Position numbers and translations under genes: made by a program. Below the pieces are notes generated by a model that saw only the letters and a program-made list of their open reading frames with translations, had not been told where the DNA came from and did not search any database. This document shows positions 48,542 to 60,404 of a stretch of 64,000 nt of DNA, piece by piece. Numbering within the stretch: position 1 is the first letter of the stretch; each line of letters opens with the position of its first letter. This stretch comes from Eulemur rufifrons (lineage: Eukaryota > Chordata > Mammalia > Primates > Lemuridae): assembly GCF_041146395.1 (NCBI RefSeq), contig NC_090990.1:41240001-41304000 (forward strand), read 5' to 3'.

Positions 48542-50707
48542 AAAAAAGCTTTTTACGAAGTCCAGCACACCTTTATGATAAAAACTCTTAAAATAGGCAT
48601 AGATGGGTCATACCTTAAAATTATCAAGGCCATTTATGATAAACCCACAGCCAATACTGAATGGGGAAAAATTGAAACCACACCCACTTAGAACCAAAAC
48701 CAGATAAGGTTGCCCACTATCTCCACTTCTATCGAACATAGTGCTGGAAGTCCTTGCCAGAGCAATCAGACAAGAGATCGGAATTAAGGGCATCCAAATG
48801 GAGGCAGATGAGATCAAACTTTCACTCTTTGCTGATGATATGGTATTATATCTAGAAAAACCCCAAGGATTCAACAAAGACTCCTGGATTGATAAATGAA
48901 TTCAGTAAAGTCTCAGGATACAAAATCAATACACACAAACCAGAGGCATTCATATACACCAACAACAGTCAAGCCGAAATTCAAATAAAAAATGCAATAC
49001 CTTTTACAATAGCCTCAAAGAAAATTAAATATCTAGGAATATATTTAACGAAAGAGGTGAGAGACATATACAGGGAGAACTACGAAACATTAAGAAAAGA
49101 AATTGTAGAAGATGTAAACAGATGGGAAAAAAATCTACCTTGCCTATGGATTGGTAGAATCAACATCATTAAGATGTCCATACTACCTAAAGTGATCTAC
49201 AGAATTAACACAATCCCTATTCAAAGTACCATCATCATTCTTTACAGATCTAGAAAAAGTAATTCTACACTTTGTATGGAATCAGAAGATTTCATATAGC
49301 CAAAGTAACCTCAGGTAAAAAGAACAAACTGGGAGGTTATCAGTCTATCAGACTTCAAGCTATACTACAAAGTTATAGTAACTAAAACAGTATGGTACTG
49401 GCACAAGAACAGAGATAGACTTTTGGAACGGGACTGAGAATCCAGAGATGAAACCATCCATATATGGTAATCTAATCTTTGACAAAACAGACAAAAATAG
49501 ACACCGGGGAAAAGAATCTCTTTTCAATAAATGGTGCTGGGAAAACTGGATAGCTACACGTAGAATATTGAAACTGGATCCCCATCTCTCACCTCCTACA
49601 AAAATCAATTCAAGATGGATAACAGACTTAAACCTAAGGCATGAAACCTTAAGAATCCTAGACAATGTTGGGAAGACCCTTTTAGACATCAGCCTAGGCA
49701 AAGAATTTTTGAATAAGACCCCCAAAGTAATCACAGCAGCAACAAAAATAAATAAATGGGACCTGAACAGCCAAGAAAACTATCATTAGAACGAATAGAC
49801 AGCCTACAGAATGGGAGAAAATATTTGCTCTCTACAGATTCGATAAAGGGCTGGTAACAAGAATCTATCTAGAACTTAAAAAAAAAAAAAAAAAAAAAAA
49901 TCAAACAACCCCATCAATAACTGGGCAAAGGACATGAATAGAAACTTTTCAAAAGACAGAATGGCCAGAAAACAGAAAAATGTTCAACATCTTTAATCAT
50001 TAGATAAATACAAATCAAAACCACAATGAGATGTCACTTAACCCCAGCGAGACTGGCCTCTATCAAAAAAATCCCAAAACAAATGCTGGAGAGGATGTAG
50101 AAAGACAGGAACACTCTTACACTGCTGGTGGGACTGCAAATTAGTACAACCTCTGTGGAAAAGAATTGAGATACCTCAAAGAGCTAAAAATAGAAATACC
50201 ATTTGATCCAGCAATAGCATTATTAGGCATCTACCCCAAAGAGCAAAAGACATTCTATAATAAAGACGTCTGCACCCGAATGTTTATGGCAGCATAATTC
50301 ACTATTGCAAAGATGTGGAAACAACCCTAGTTTCTGTCAACTCATGAATGAATTATTAAGATTTGGTATATGTATACAATGGAATATTACTCAATTACAA
50401 GAAATGACAGTGATCTAGAACCTCTTACATTTTCCTGGATAGAGCTTGAGCTCATCCTCCGAAGTGAGGTATCACAAGAACGGGAGAATAAGCACCACCA
50501 AATTGGTACTAACTGATCACTATGGTGGCTTACACAGTAGTAATGTTCTCCAGGGATTAGGGGGGTAAGGGGTTAAACTCACAACTAATGGACGCAATGA
50601 GCATTGTAGAGGGGAAGGGCATGCCTCTAATCTTCACTTGGGTGAGGCAAAGTCATAAAATGTAACCAAAATGTTTGTACCCTCATAACATCCTGAAATA
50701 AAAATAG
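48542..50707 (+). mobile_element. 5'-truncated strepsirrhine-type L1 with 14-bp target-site duplication
   Basis: Sense L1 beginning inside ORF2. The reverse-transcriptase palm motif FADD (codons at 48828-48839, in [14 protein letters not shown]) is still readable. ORF2 C-terminal text follows (48889-49299 and 49448-49789), then an A23 run (49878-49900). The 3'UTR shares its end with 32778-33002, and the tail reads 'cctgaaataaaaat'. The duplication gagttgctattttc lies at 48528-48541 and 50708-50721, a perfect match. ORF2 is split by stops and frameshifts, so it is dead, but the exact duplication suggests a lineage-specific insertion. Confidence 0.95.
48700..49790 (+). pseudogene. L1 ORF2 (reverse transcriptase C-terminal part) fossil
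   Basis: The L1 ORF2 protein supplies endonuclease and reverse transcriptase. Here only the end of the palm domain and the thumb/C-terminal part remain. Segments [20 protein letters not shown] and [17 protein letters not shown] are followed by a stop. A reopened frame then reads [20 protein letters not shown] to near 49299, and a further frame from 49448 reads [20 protein letters not shown]. At least two disruptions separate them. Not functional. Confidence 0.9.
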
Positions 50708-50721
50708 GAGTTGCTATTTTC

Positions 50722-51220
50722 GTAGAGAAACAATAGGAAAAACCAATTAAGGGAGGAATGGTAAACACCAGGGATAAAGATAAATTGGGCTCGGGGCACA
50801 CCGCGTTTGAGTTGGAGATGTCCAGAGGGTCAGACACATGGCTAGAGAAGAGGGTGTGTGGATTGTTGGGATTCCAGGCACTGCCTGGCTCCTGCTATCA
50901 GCTCTTAGCTAGTTTTTCTGCACCAGCCACTATCACAGAGGCAGGTGCAGTGGAGATTCATTTTAAGGCCAGGGTTAGACATTTATAAGTCAAGAATAAG
51001 AGGGACCTTTATTCTTTCATTTCACCTTCATTCTCAGAAGACAAGGGACTGAAATTTACAACCAATTCAAAAGTTTATTTGAAGGTCAATTCTTTCTGAT
51101 GGTAGGGTCAAAGTCACTCCTCAACAGAGGTTTAAAATGCCTGGATTCAAGCCCAGATTGGATCAGGGAGCTCTACTTATTGGTTAGCAGAGCATGGGAC
51201 TAAATGACCAGATCTGGATC
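50722..51220. other. No feature recognised
   Basis: Unique-looking sequence following the L1 target-site duplication. Confidence 0.45.
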
Positions 51221-51224
51221 TGAT

Positions 51225-51470
51225 CTCCAGGGTAAGGACCTCCTCAGACAGCTCTCATTACTCACCCCACCAATTTTGTCTCAGATCCTTGTTTGCTTCC
51301 TTCATAGCACTTATTATAAATCTTTTTGTTTACACATCTGTTCACTTGTGACTTCTCCACTAAACTTGAGGGCATCAACTTTCTATCATATCCACTCTTA
51401 TCCCCAGCACCCAGAACAGTGACTGGTACATGGGAGACAATCATGCTGAGCAAATGAAGCTGGACACAAG
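51225..51470 (+). mobile_element. L2 LINE 3'-region fragment
   Basis: 'tccactaaacttgagggcatc', then 'atccccagcacccagaacagtg' and 'tggtacatgggagacaatc' (read in pieces) match the L2 3' terminus order. Confidence 0.65.
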
Positions 51471-51474
51471 GGGG

Positions 51475-53155
51475 GTTGAGGCAAACGGTCCTGGAATGAG
51501 ATTATAAGTGAGGTGAAGGAGACTATCCCTTCTCCTTACTGGGGGCTGTGTATGAACATACATGTCATTACGAGGACCCTGGCCAGACCAGCCACTGTTT
51601 CCTATATCAGGTTTCTTATAATGGCCTTCATGTACTAGAACCAGAGATTTTTGATTGATTTTAATCTACCACCTCTACTTCTGCCCAAATGTAATGGTTG
51701 CATCATCTTTAGAACACCCCTATTTGTTGTCTATCTTCTCTGTGCTACTACTCCCCCCGCTCCCGACCTCTGGATTCAGTTCCGACTGGTTTTTTCCCTT
51801 ACAATAGGGTATCTGATGTTTGTTTTTACTACTCACAGCACTTTCCTAAAGCAGCCCTGTGTATGCCTGTTTTTATGTATACAAACATGAAGATAAACGT
51901 CTATATATTTCAAGAGATATTCAATTACTCTTCATTTATTGGAACCATTGGCAATGAAAACACACTAACACACTTAACCCTTTTCAGTCTTTGAAAGAGG
52001 CTGTGGCCCAGTGGTTCCATAATGAGAACCAAGCAGTACATTAACTTGAGGGCGAAGACAAGAAGCCAGAGGTCAGAGCCAGGAAAGAGGTGGATGAACT
52101 ACAAATATTACATGTGAGGCAAAGGGATTAACCAGGGAGGTGAAACTAAGGCCAATTGCCAAGGGTCAGTGGTTGTAGATCATATCCTAGTCAGGAGCCA
52201 TTGCATCATAGCTGAAGGACGAAACTCAAGGCAGTGACGTCTTGACTAATATTAGCCACCTTGGCATTTGGTGACCCTAAGAGTACTAATGTGGACAGAA
52301 GTCAACTTAAGAATGTTTGTTGTGGGGCACTTGCTAATAGTTAAGAACAAGACTTGAGTATCTGAAAAACTTCTCCAAGCTCCAGAATCATACATATAAA
52401 TACTGACTCAGTATTTCCCCTTCACTGTGTCCAGCTTTACACAGCCAAAGCCATGGTCACAGGCATAAACTGATGGGAAGATGCTGCTTGCGTAAGTGGT
52501 GAGTCTGAACTGCCAGCTCATTAGCTTGCTTGGACTTTCTGGTTCTTCCCATGTTTGATCTTTAATGTACCATTTTTACCTTTTGATGGAGTGTTTTTGG
52601 GCCCATCTGGCCTTATGACTTGGTGGATCTGTTCAGCTCATGATAGGTAGTTGTGGGAACATTATACCATAGCCACAATTCGGTAGTGGTGGTAGGATGG
52701 AGTTTGAAAGATGATGAAAGTACCACCACCACCACCACCACCACCACCAAATATCTACTTTTTCTATCAAAGAACAATTTTTGAAATATTTGAGGACATA
52801 AAGTTAGGTGAAAAGACACTATAAGATGAACTAATTATAAATTAGAATTAAACTATTTCTAATGTTTGATGTGGAAATACTTTTTATTAATCATAGAAAA
52901 GGAATGAGATACAAGAGCTGAAAATATGCCTTAACTTTCAGAAAAGAATAAAAGGTAGAGTTTTGGAAACCATAGGCCAGGGAGGTTAATTGTCAACTCC
53001 CAACAAGTTCTAGAAGGGATTACTATACAAGTAGGGAAGTAATGAAGCAACAATACCTATGAGGAACTATTATGTTCAATACCTTATGTAAATTCCTTTA
53101 AAATAAGTGCTAAATTAAGTAACAAGGTATATAAGTTATCCATTAGAAGTGTCAT
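51475..53155. other. No gene or clear repeat recognised
   Basis: Ordinary sequence apart from the (ACC)n tract. Confidence 0.4.
52722..52749. repeat. (ACC)9 microsatellite
   Basis: Perfect trinucleotide repeat preceded by related gtggtagg words. Likely length-polymorphic. Confidence 0.95.
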
Positions 53156-53159
53156 AGCC

Positions 53160-53900
53160 TTGCTTAAAAACCCCGGAGGCCTGTGCTGTGATTGTCTCCC
53201 ACAACTTGCCACAAATCCCACATGCATGTTTTTCTAGTAGATACTTCCGATATCGAAGGGTCTGCCAGATCATATGGCCCAAGCAACAGGGCTCATTGCA
53301 TTATGGCCTGGACAAGCATCAGGTCCCTTTTCTGTTCTGGGTCTGGTCAGAACTGTCAGACTTTCACAACACCTGGTACATAAAGCCAGAGTAGTTCCCC
53401 AGTACGTGAAAATCTTCCTCCAGATCTCAAAAGAGGCCCTCATGCATTGTGCTTCCTTTTTTATAGCAGGAGATGCAAGTGGCAACAATTTTTTTTTCCA
53501 TTTTAGAGAAATTCCAGAATACCTTTAAGACTTCTAAAAAATTTTGCGACTATGGCAAGCCTCTGGATTATCCTGAAGTATACATGCCATACACCAAGGC
53601 TGCCAGTGCTAACTCTTGCTCACCTGGCTCAGTCAGAATTTCATTGATGCAGTAGAGATTGTGATGTTCTGCAGGGTATACAGATGGGTCTAGATTGCTT
53701 CAAACTCTGATAAGACAAAATTAACATAGCCCTGGGAAGATCAGTGGATGTACATTGTTGCCATGCCATGTGGCTGACAGGTGAGAGCCCCCATTGACTG
53801 TTACAGTGACACTGGTGTCCCACTCACCAGCACATCTATGATCTTTGTAAGTGACGTGCCCTCGTTATCTTCCTGTGGAATACAACTATGATATGTCTTC
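53160..53900. mobile_element. Possible MaLR/ERV-L internal fragment
   Basis: The run 'aaaccccggaggcctgtg', 'tggcctggacaagcatcagg', 'ccagatctcaaaagaggccc' and 'tggctgacaggtgagagcccc' looks like a retroviral internal segment of the MaLR/ERV-L group. It is from memory only, with no intact frame and no flanking LTR recognised. Strand not asserted. The longest open frame here is 84 codons. Confidence 0.35.
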
Positions 53901-54120
53901 TAGTCATGTAGCTTATGTAACTTTCAGCAAGTCCATTTTACCAAGCTTTTTAATATCTTATACTGTTTACTACAGCAATTTTTGTTTTAGCTTTGCTGAG
54001 CATGAGCTATGACTTCCATGATGGTAGAAGCCATCATAATAGTAGGTTCATACCATTTCCTGAGATCCTTGGTATGGTATTAAATCCTATATCTTGGGAG
54101 ATTACTCCAAAAATCAGTAA

Positions 54121-54365
54121 GCTTTTTTTTTTTTTTTTTAATTTCAGCTTATCATGGGGGTACAAAAGTTCAGGTTACATACGTTGCCCATGTACCGCCC
54201 ATCCCCCCAAGTCAGAGCTCCAAGCGTGCCCATTCCCCAGACAGTGTGCATTGCACTCTTATTCAGCCTCCTTGATCAAGCACATCAGAAGCCAATTCCT
54301 TGTATATTCTCATACCTCCTGTAAGTATACATTAGCTAGGAGTATACTTCCTATCCGTGTCTCCA
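54121..54365 (-). mobile_element. L1 3' end, 5'-truncated, antisense (second subfamily)
   Basis: Starts with a long T run (about 54124-54140), the complement of an A tail. It continues 'catgggggtacaaaagttc', 'gttgcccatgtaccgcccat' and 'agctccaagcgtgcccattc'. The wording differs from the 32.8 and 50.5 kb L1 ends, so it is another L1 3'UTR type. Right end approximate. Confidence 0.75.
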
Positions 54366-54369
54366 GGTA

Positions 54370-55975
54370 GGGTGTTCTATAGTTAAATCTAACCATAGGC
54401 TCAGTAACCAGGAAGAGAGAAGTAGTACAGTTGGGTCACGAAGCCTCTGCAATGTCTTACAGCAGTTTATATTTGGTGAGGAGATGGGTGCTAGTTCTTA
54501 AGCAGCAGAGGGCCATATCTGCAAGCTCAGAAGGTTATAAGGGGTCAGGGAACCAAAATCTTCAGAGGCATCCACCTGAATGCCCCTATCCCACCTGTTA
54601 AGTTCAAGATTATAAATTTCAGATGGAATTGTAAATACAATGCGATAAAACAAAGGGCCTCTGGGATAATTACCACAATGGTATGAACACCCCCTGCAGT
54701 TACCTTTAGGTTGTGGGTATGTGGGTTTGTAGGGTTGACTAGAAGGATGGTGTTAGTAAGAAGTGATGGAATAGATCAGGCCAGTGAGAAAAGTATACTA
54801 TGTTCTGGAATCAAAGCATATCCCTCTCCTCATGTCATTGCTGAATTTCTGGGCATCAGGCTGTCTAGATCTGTATCCTGTTTCTCCCTGCCTTGCTTAG
54901 CAACCTGCAGGGTCTTGTCCCTCAGGTTGACTGCAGGACTCCTCCCCAGATTTGATCCCAGTTGCCTGTCTAGAGGCTGTCACATCAGTGTTACATGTGT
55001 AACATGAATCTATTCTGTTATTACCAATGCTGGTAAAGAGTGGTGGCAGTAGCAGCCTCAAGTATTATTAAAGCTGCTTATCAGGTCCCATCACCACCAC
55101 TGACTACCCAGGTATTCTCATGGAAGTTATCCAGCTGCTCATAGTGGTTCCCTCTTCAGTTAAAGGATAACAGAACCCCCACAAATACTCTACATAGACA
55201 ACATGAGAATAGGTGAAATAACATGACACATATTCTATGTATCAATGTCACAATAGATGACATTTTGATTAGAATAAGTTTATGATTTGCAAATAAAAAG
55301 TTGATTTTCAAGAGACTATTAGGGATGCAGCAGTAAGGAACCATAAGGTATACACTGCAGCTTCGGTCAGCTGGATCCTGATCACCCTTGGACTGAAGAA
55401 TGAAGGTGAGGGAGTGGGGTTCCTGGAAGTTTTAAGGAGATTGTGCAGAGAAGAGGGATACAGTAACCCTGAGGCAACTTCACAGAGAGAGTAGGTACCC
55501 TGAACTCTCTCTCCTTTTTCTCCTATCTGCTGCCCCATTGGCCGAACTCACCCAGATATCCTTGGGCAGAGAACGAAATAGGAAGTCTGGAGACTGTATC
55601 TGAAAGGGCAAGCAAAAGCTATGTTGTATGATTTCATTTGGACAGAAGAAAGTAGTGACTAGATGTTAGGATTAAATCAAGTCAAAATATGGTTGCTAAT
55701 AGTAATGCCAACCATTTCATGATTCAAAAGACTAGAAAACATTTCCTAAGGATTTATTTCATATTGCCTAAACATTTGTCAAGTAAAAACTCTTCTTTCA
55801 ACAGCTTTTAAGTTGCCGGTATTAACCTTTCTCATATTCACTTGACAGACTAAGTGGCTTGTCCAAGTGACATAGCTAAGCAGTTGAGCCTAAGAAATAC
55901 TGATTTATAGAAATGCCACTTGTATTTTTTGAGACAGATATGATTTCAGAAGTCAAGGAAGGCTTTGCCCTAAAG
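54370..55975. other. No gene or clear repeat recognised
   Basis: Short ORFs (up to 98 codons) without domains. 55830-55895 has a few words like an antisense MIR ('gtggcttgtccaagtgacat'). Confidence 0.4.
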
Positions 55976-55979
55976 GAAA

Positions 55980-56780
55980 ATGTAAACGTGTTAGTTCGCA
56001 TATCAAAAGCTGCCTTGCCTCAGGAGGGCATCTCAATGGTCAGTAGCAGTTGCATAGCAAGGCGAGGCTGTAATCTGGGTTTAATGGCTCTCATCTGTTT
56101 TGAAAGACAAAGCGGGGCTTGCCTAGAGCCAAGGGTTGCCAGAGCTGATCAACAAAGACAGACCGCTGGGGAGGAGAGCTGATAAAATAGATATGCTGAG
56201 AGCTGATCAAATAGATATGCTAAGAGCTGATCATAAGATATGCTGCCTGAGCTGGGTCTGGACGGAACCATGTGGTTTAAGTAAACAACATAAGGCACAG
56301 CTCATCTTGATTTCTGAAATCTCTAACACACAATAACCCGAGCCACAATGTCCGTTTTTGCTAAAGTAATAGCAGTATCATAAACCTAGAAGTTTACCCT
56401 AAGGAGATTTTATAACTCATTGTTTACCTAGGTAGAGTTAGTTGAATGATCTGTGTAGCCTTTTAGAAGGCTTTTGACCCTGAACCAAGCTATCTATCAT
56501 TATGTAAATCCCATTACCCTTGGCAACTGAGAACCTGTATCTGCCCTATAAGTACCTTCGTAAAACTTTAGTCGATGTTGCATTTCCGCAGGAAGAGATG
56601 TAACCTTCTGGGCACCCTCCTTTATCTTCATAAATCTTTACTTCATAAACTATGTCTTTGGCTCTGCGTATTATTTTTTATTTCTGTTTCCTACTATTTT
56701 TTTCATCCTTTGTGATGACCCCTGCCTGAGGGACCTGCAACCATTTGCAGGGAGCATAGCTAACTCCCTGCAAGCAGTAA
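55980..56780 (+). mobile_element. Probable solo ERV LTR
   Basis: Begins near 'tgtaaacgtgttagttcgc'. It holds three tandem 24-bp units (56175-56245) where an LTR U3 enhancer would sit. A TATA-like 'cctataagta' (56545-56554) follows, then 'cttcataaatctttacttc', which could serve for polyadenylation. This layout (U3 repeats, TATA box, weak poly-A signal, U5-like end) fits a class I ERV LTR in the plus direction. Ends and target-site duplication could not be fixed, and no internal retroviral sequence adjoins. Confidence 0.5.
56175..56245. repeat. Three tandem 24-bp repeats
   Basis: Units start at 56175, 56199 and 56223, each beginning 'agagctgat' and containing 'agatatgct'. The second unit reads agagctgatcaaatagatat then gcta. 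Units are 23-24 bp with a few substitutions. Confidence 0.95.
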
Positions 56781-56789
56781 GCCAATTCA

Positions 56790-57280
56790 CACCCAGATCT
56801 GACTTCAAAACTCATGTTCTCCCTACTATAATAAGAACCCTCACTATGATGTAACACACAAGTCTAAACCTTTAACACATAGAGCCTTACTGGATAAGCC
56901 TATTTGGAATTGGGAAGGTTAGCCAAGGTGACTTGAATACACGTGGGAAACACCACTGATGAGAAAGGAAATCCCTTTGTCTTGGCCCTGTAAAGAAAAA
57001 CAAAGTGAAGTGCTGACACAGCTTACTTCCCCCCAAGAAAAACCAGTGGACTGACTTCTGCATAACAGGGCCTGGATTCACAGGGTCAAGTGCATTTTGT
57101 AGTGGGTGATGTGGTTGCTTCCCTAGGTCATATGAAGCTGAGTCACATGAAGTCACCAATACCCTACTCTTCTCTACTCAGTTATCACTTTGATTCACCT
57201 AGGTCTCTCCTCTTATGTTACAAGTTATCAGCCACACACGCAGGGAAAACAAAGATACCCAAGGGCAAAATATGAAAGTG
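56790..57280. other. No feature recognised
   Basis: Unique-looking sequence; no ORF over 90 codons. Confidence 0.4.
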
Positions 57281-57284
57281 AGTA

Positions 57285-57480
57285 GTTTTTGTTGAGTACC
57301 ATTTCCATCAGGAAATGTGCTGGGAGCTTTTTACATTAAACACTCAACTCTTACTGTGTACAACAATCTCATTCAATCTTTAAGCTATTAGCTTCATTTC
57401 ACATAAGAAATGACTCAGGTCCAATTTGCTTAAAGTTACCTACCGAGCCTGAAAGATAACATGGGTAAAGTTTTAGACCC
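57285..57480 (-). mobile_element. MIR SINE fragment, antisense
   Basis: 'ttgttgagtaccatttcc', 'tgtgctgggagctttttacat' and 'caacaatctcattcaatc' follow the antisense MIR order (attgagcgcttac ... aagcgctttacat ... cctcacaac). Confidence 0.65.
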
Positions 57481-57489
57481 AGTTCTCCT

Positions 57490-58455
57490 ACAAACTTTAG
57501 ACCCCTAGCCCGAGTCTAAAGCTTTTGTGCTAATAGTTTGCTGGGGAATAAAATTCCAGGGGGAGCAGGATTGAGACAAAAGGAGAATCAGCATAACCAC
57601 GCATCCTGAGTTATCACAGCTTAGCAACAAGCTGATTATCTTGTCTTGCTGGGCATCTTTAGTGATGCTGTATGAAGCTGCTGTGTCACCAGTCTAGGAA
57701 AGTTTGTTCATCTCTCCCTCCCATTGGTCAGAGATGGCCCTGTGGGGTATGCTTCTAGTTTGTTCAACTGAGGATGCTGGCTCAGTTCATACCTCAGTTG
57801 TGACACAAAAACCCCAGGGCAGAAGGCAAGAAGATGGCAGGGCAGAGGCAGTGATGCGGGCTTAAGGTAGGTGCAGACAGGGCAAGCACTGAAGGGACAC
57901 AAGGGATTAGGAGCCACTGGCTCTGTTCCTAATGGTCTCTGAAAGCCTGTTTGTAGCAACAGCAGAAACCATAGAGGTGGTGAAGGTCCAAAGATCATGG
58001 CAATGTAGCGAGCCCTCCATAGGGCTGCACTGGCCAGAAAGTAGGGTGTTGGAAAAGACTGGCAGGGGCATAGTCTGAATCTCCTACAGTTAGGATACAC
58101 AGACTAATTTCCTTCCTTACTTTTCAACTATTCTCAAAATATCAGCATGGAAAGGAAAGGTTAATTGGAACACTATAAACATCTTTTAGTTTCAGAAGGC
58201 CAGATGCCATTTCTTAATACCTAATGTTTCCCTTTGGAGGATTTGAAAGTTTTAAAAGCTAATTATTCTCATTGCAGAAACACTAGAGAAAGTTTGGAAT
58301 ATATATGGGAGCATAAGGAAGAAGATGAAAATCCCTCATGCCTAAGAGGTAACCAGATAGTATGTTTGTGTGCACATAAGAGGCAATTGTATAAACGTAA
58401 AGCCAAAAACACCCTAAATTTCATATGAACAGTGTGTCAGCTACCTTTTATATAT
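57490..58455. other. No feature recognised
   Basis: A minus-strand ORF of 130 codons (57708-58100) is Pro-, Leu- and Cys-rich but has no recognisable domain and no exon evidence. Confidence 0.4.
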
Positions 58456-58462
58456 TTTAATA

Positions 58463-58565
58463 TCTTTTATTGTGGTAAGATATGTGTCACAAACTACATC
58501 ATTTTAACTATTGTTAAGAGTACAATTCAGTAGTGTTCACAGCCCTTCAACTCACCTATCCCCAT
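58463..58565 (-). mobile_element. Old L1 3'UTR fragment, antisense
   Basis: 'tcttttattgtggtaagata' and 'agagtacaattcagtagtg' match the antisense L1 3'UTR phrase also present at 12455-12520. Confidence 0.7.
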
Positions 58566-58569
58566 TGTT

Positions 58570-59975
58570 GTGGGACACAAACTAGGGCCCACTGGCCCTG
58601 CTCTTGGCAATTCCATGCCTGTGATGGAATCTGAGAAGGCCAACATTAGCAGCCAAAGCCTGGTAAGAGTGAAGTGACAATGGCCCCAAGATATGGAACT
58701 GGGCAGCTAGGAGTGTGCCGAGGTTCATTACAAGGTTCAGGAACGTGGGCGAGACACAGGAAACATATGCTGTACTTCTGTGGGGTCCCCGAAGGATAAG
58801 AAAAGGATCTCTCTTGCTTAAACCACATCCCAAGTCCCCAGTTTTCACACCTACCATATAAGTGAAGACCCTTCCCTTCCATCAAAAGTCATCTGCCCCA
58901 ATAGTGAAACCCACAGCACCTGGAAGAGACACCAATTCCCTCAGGAGACAGGCCTGGGTCTTTAGGTAACGAGCATCAGGTTAGTTCCACCAGACAAGCT
59001 CCCTAGGCCTGCCTAAGTCCAAGCTGAGCATGAGGGAAACCCAGGATGGGTAGTGGAGGAGAGAGGTGTGGATTGTCAGCTATGCCCTGGGGACTACATG
59101 CAGGGGATTGGAGCTCTCTATCCATTCACCTGCCTGGACTGTCTTGGAGTTTGATGTCAAGTCTTGAAGGCTGAGATGGAGCAGAAGTAGTGATGGGCAT
59201 GACCAGTGGAAGGAGTGGACTATGTCTGATGTCTCTTATGCTCTTCCCTGTTGTCTGCTCAGCCTTATTTTCTCTTCACCGAAAGCGGAAAAAAAAAAAA
59301 AAAAAAAAGGCTTCCCTGTTCCTCACTTTCTGCCCCAGGTCTTCTATACCTCAGATCAGGAGGTTTATGGGTACTCTCCATATGCACATGCTTGTGCTGA
59401 CCTGGACCAGAGGGCGGTGACACCTATGGGTAACTCCTCACCAGTGGGGAAAAGTCAATGGGATAGAAGATGGGACTAAGTGGATAATGTTTTTTCCCTT
59501 ATTTTTTGAGGGATTTAGGAGGTACAAGTTGAATTCTGAACACTCTACATGTACATATTGTATAGTGTTAAGGTCTGGGCTTTTGGTATATCTGTCACTT
59601 GAGTAGTGTACATTATACTCCATGGGTAATTTTTCATCCCTCCTCGAGTCTCTAGCATTCATTAAACCAGGTGAGTAGATTATGAAGAACATTCTGTACA
59701 GCTCCTCAGAGGTCCCAGTGGGACTGGGCTGCGGTGGTCCGGTGACAAACTGGAGGATGCATCCTTGCATCAGCTTTCCTGCTTTTCCCATCTCTATCCC
59801 CCAATTCCTCTTTCCTGGAACAACTTCTAAGAAATTGCACGCTAGGCAAGCCCTTATCTGGGTCTCTGCTTTCTAGGAGAACTCAGGCTAAGTAGTACGT
59901 ATACAACTCTACAGAAACATCGTGAACCTTCCCCCGCCATCAGTATAAAGAATATAAACATTTCTAATGGCTGTA
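58570..59975. other. No gene recognised; contains an A20 run
   Basis: Ordinary sequence with an A20 run at 59289-59308. The run has no recognisable SINE or retrocopy body before it. A 117-codon minus-strand ORF (59438-59791) shows no domain. Confidence 0.4.
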
Positions 59976-59979
59976 ACAT

Positions 59980-60175
59980 AAGGCCGACTCTGGAGCCACA
60001 CTGCCTAGCGAATGACTTCCTGTTAAGGAACCTCAGACAAATTATTTAAGTTTTTGGTGTCAGTGTATAGCAATAACCCTCACAGGATTTCTGAGAGAGT
60101 TAATATGTTAATTCAGATTAAGTGCTTTGAACTTTCCCTGGCACTGAATTGCTAACATTGTGCTTTCTATTATTT
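59980..60175 (+). mobile_element. MIR SINE fragment, sense
   Basis: 'gactctggagccacactgcc' opens the element as in sense MIR. It is followed by 'ctcagacaaattatttaag', 'ctcacaggatttctgagag' and 'ttccctggcactgaatt'. Good order, moderately diverged. Confidence 0.8.
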
Positions 60176-60179
60176 TTAT

Positions 60180-60400
60180 TATAATAGCAAATGTGCTAAT
60201 TTTCCCACTGTTTCCATAATTTTTCCACTGCTAAATAATGCACTGTGTGAACCATGTTGGCATGAACTCTGTCTGCCAATGATGTTCACTAGTGAACGGT
60301 CTCTAAATCATGCCTGCATTTTAGAGTATTTCCTTGGAATAGATTCCTAGAAGTTAAATTTCTGGGTCCAAATACCCCATGCCTGTTGCTACTACAGCCT
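60180..60400 (-). mobile_element. Possible old L1 3'UTR fragment, antisense
   Basis: 'gaatagattcctagaagtta' with 'aatttctgggtcc' resembles the antisense L1 3'UTR phrase 'ataccta ggagtggaattgctgggtc'. Short and weak. Confidence 0.4.
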
Positions 60401-60404
60401 TGCC

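Noticed and set aside
59289..59308. A20 run as the tail of a retrocopy
   Set aside because: No target-site duplication, poly-A signal or recognisable body upstream.
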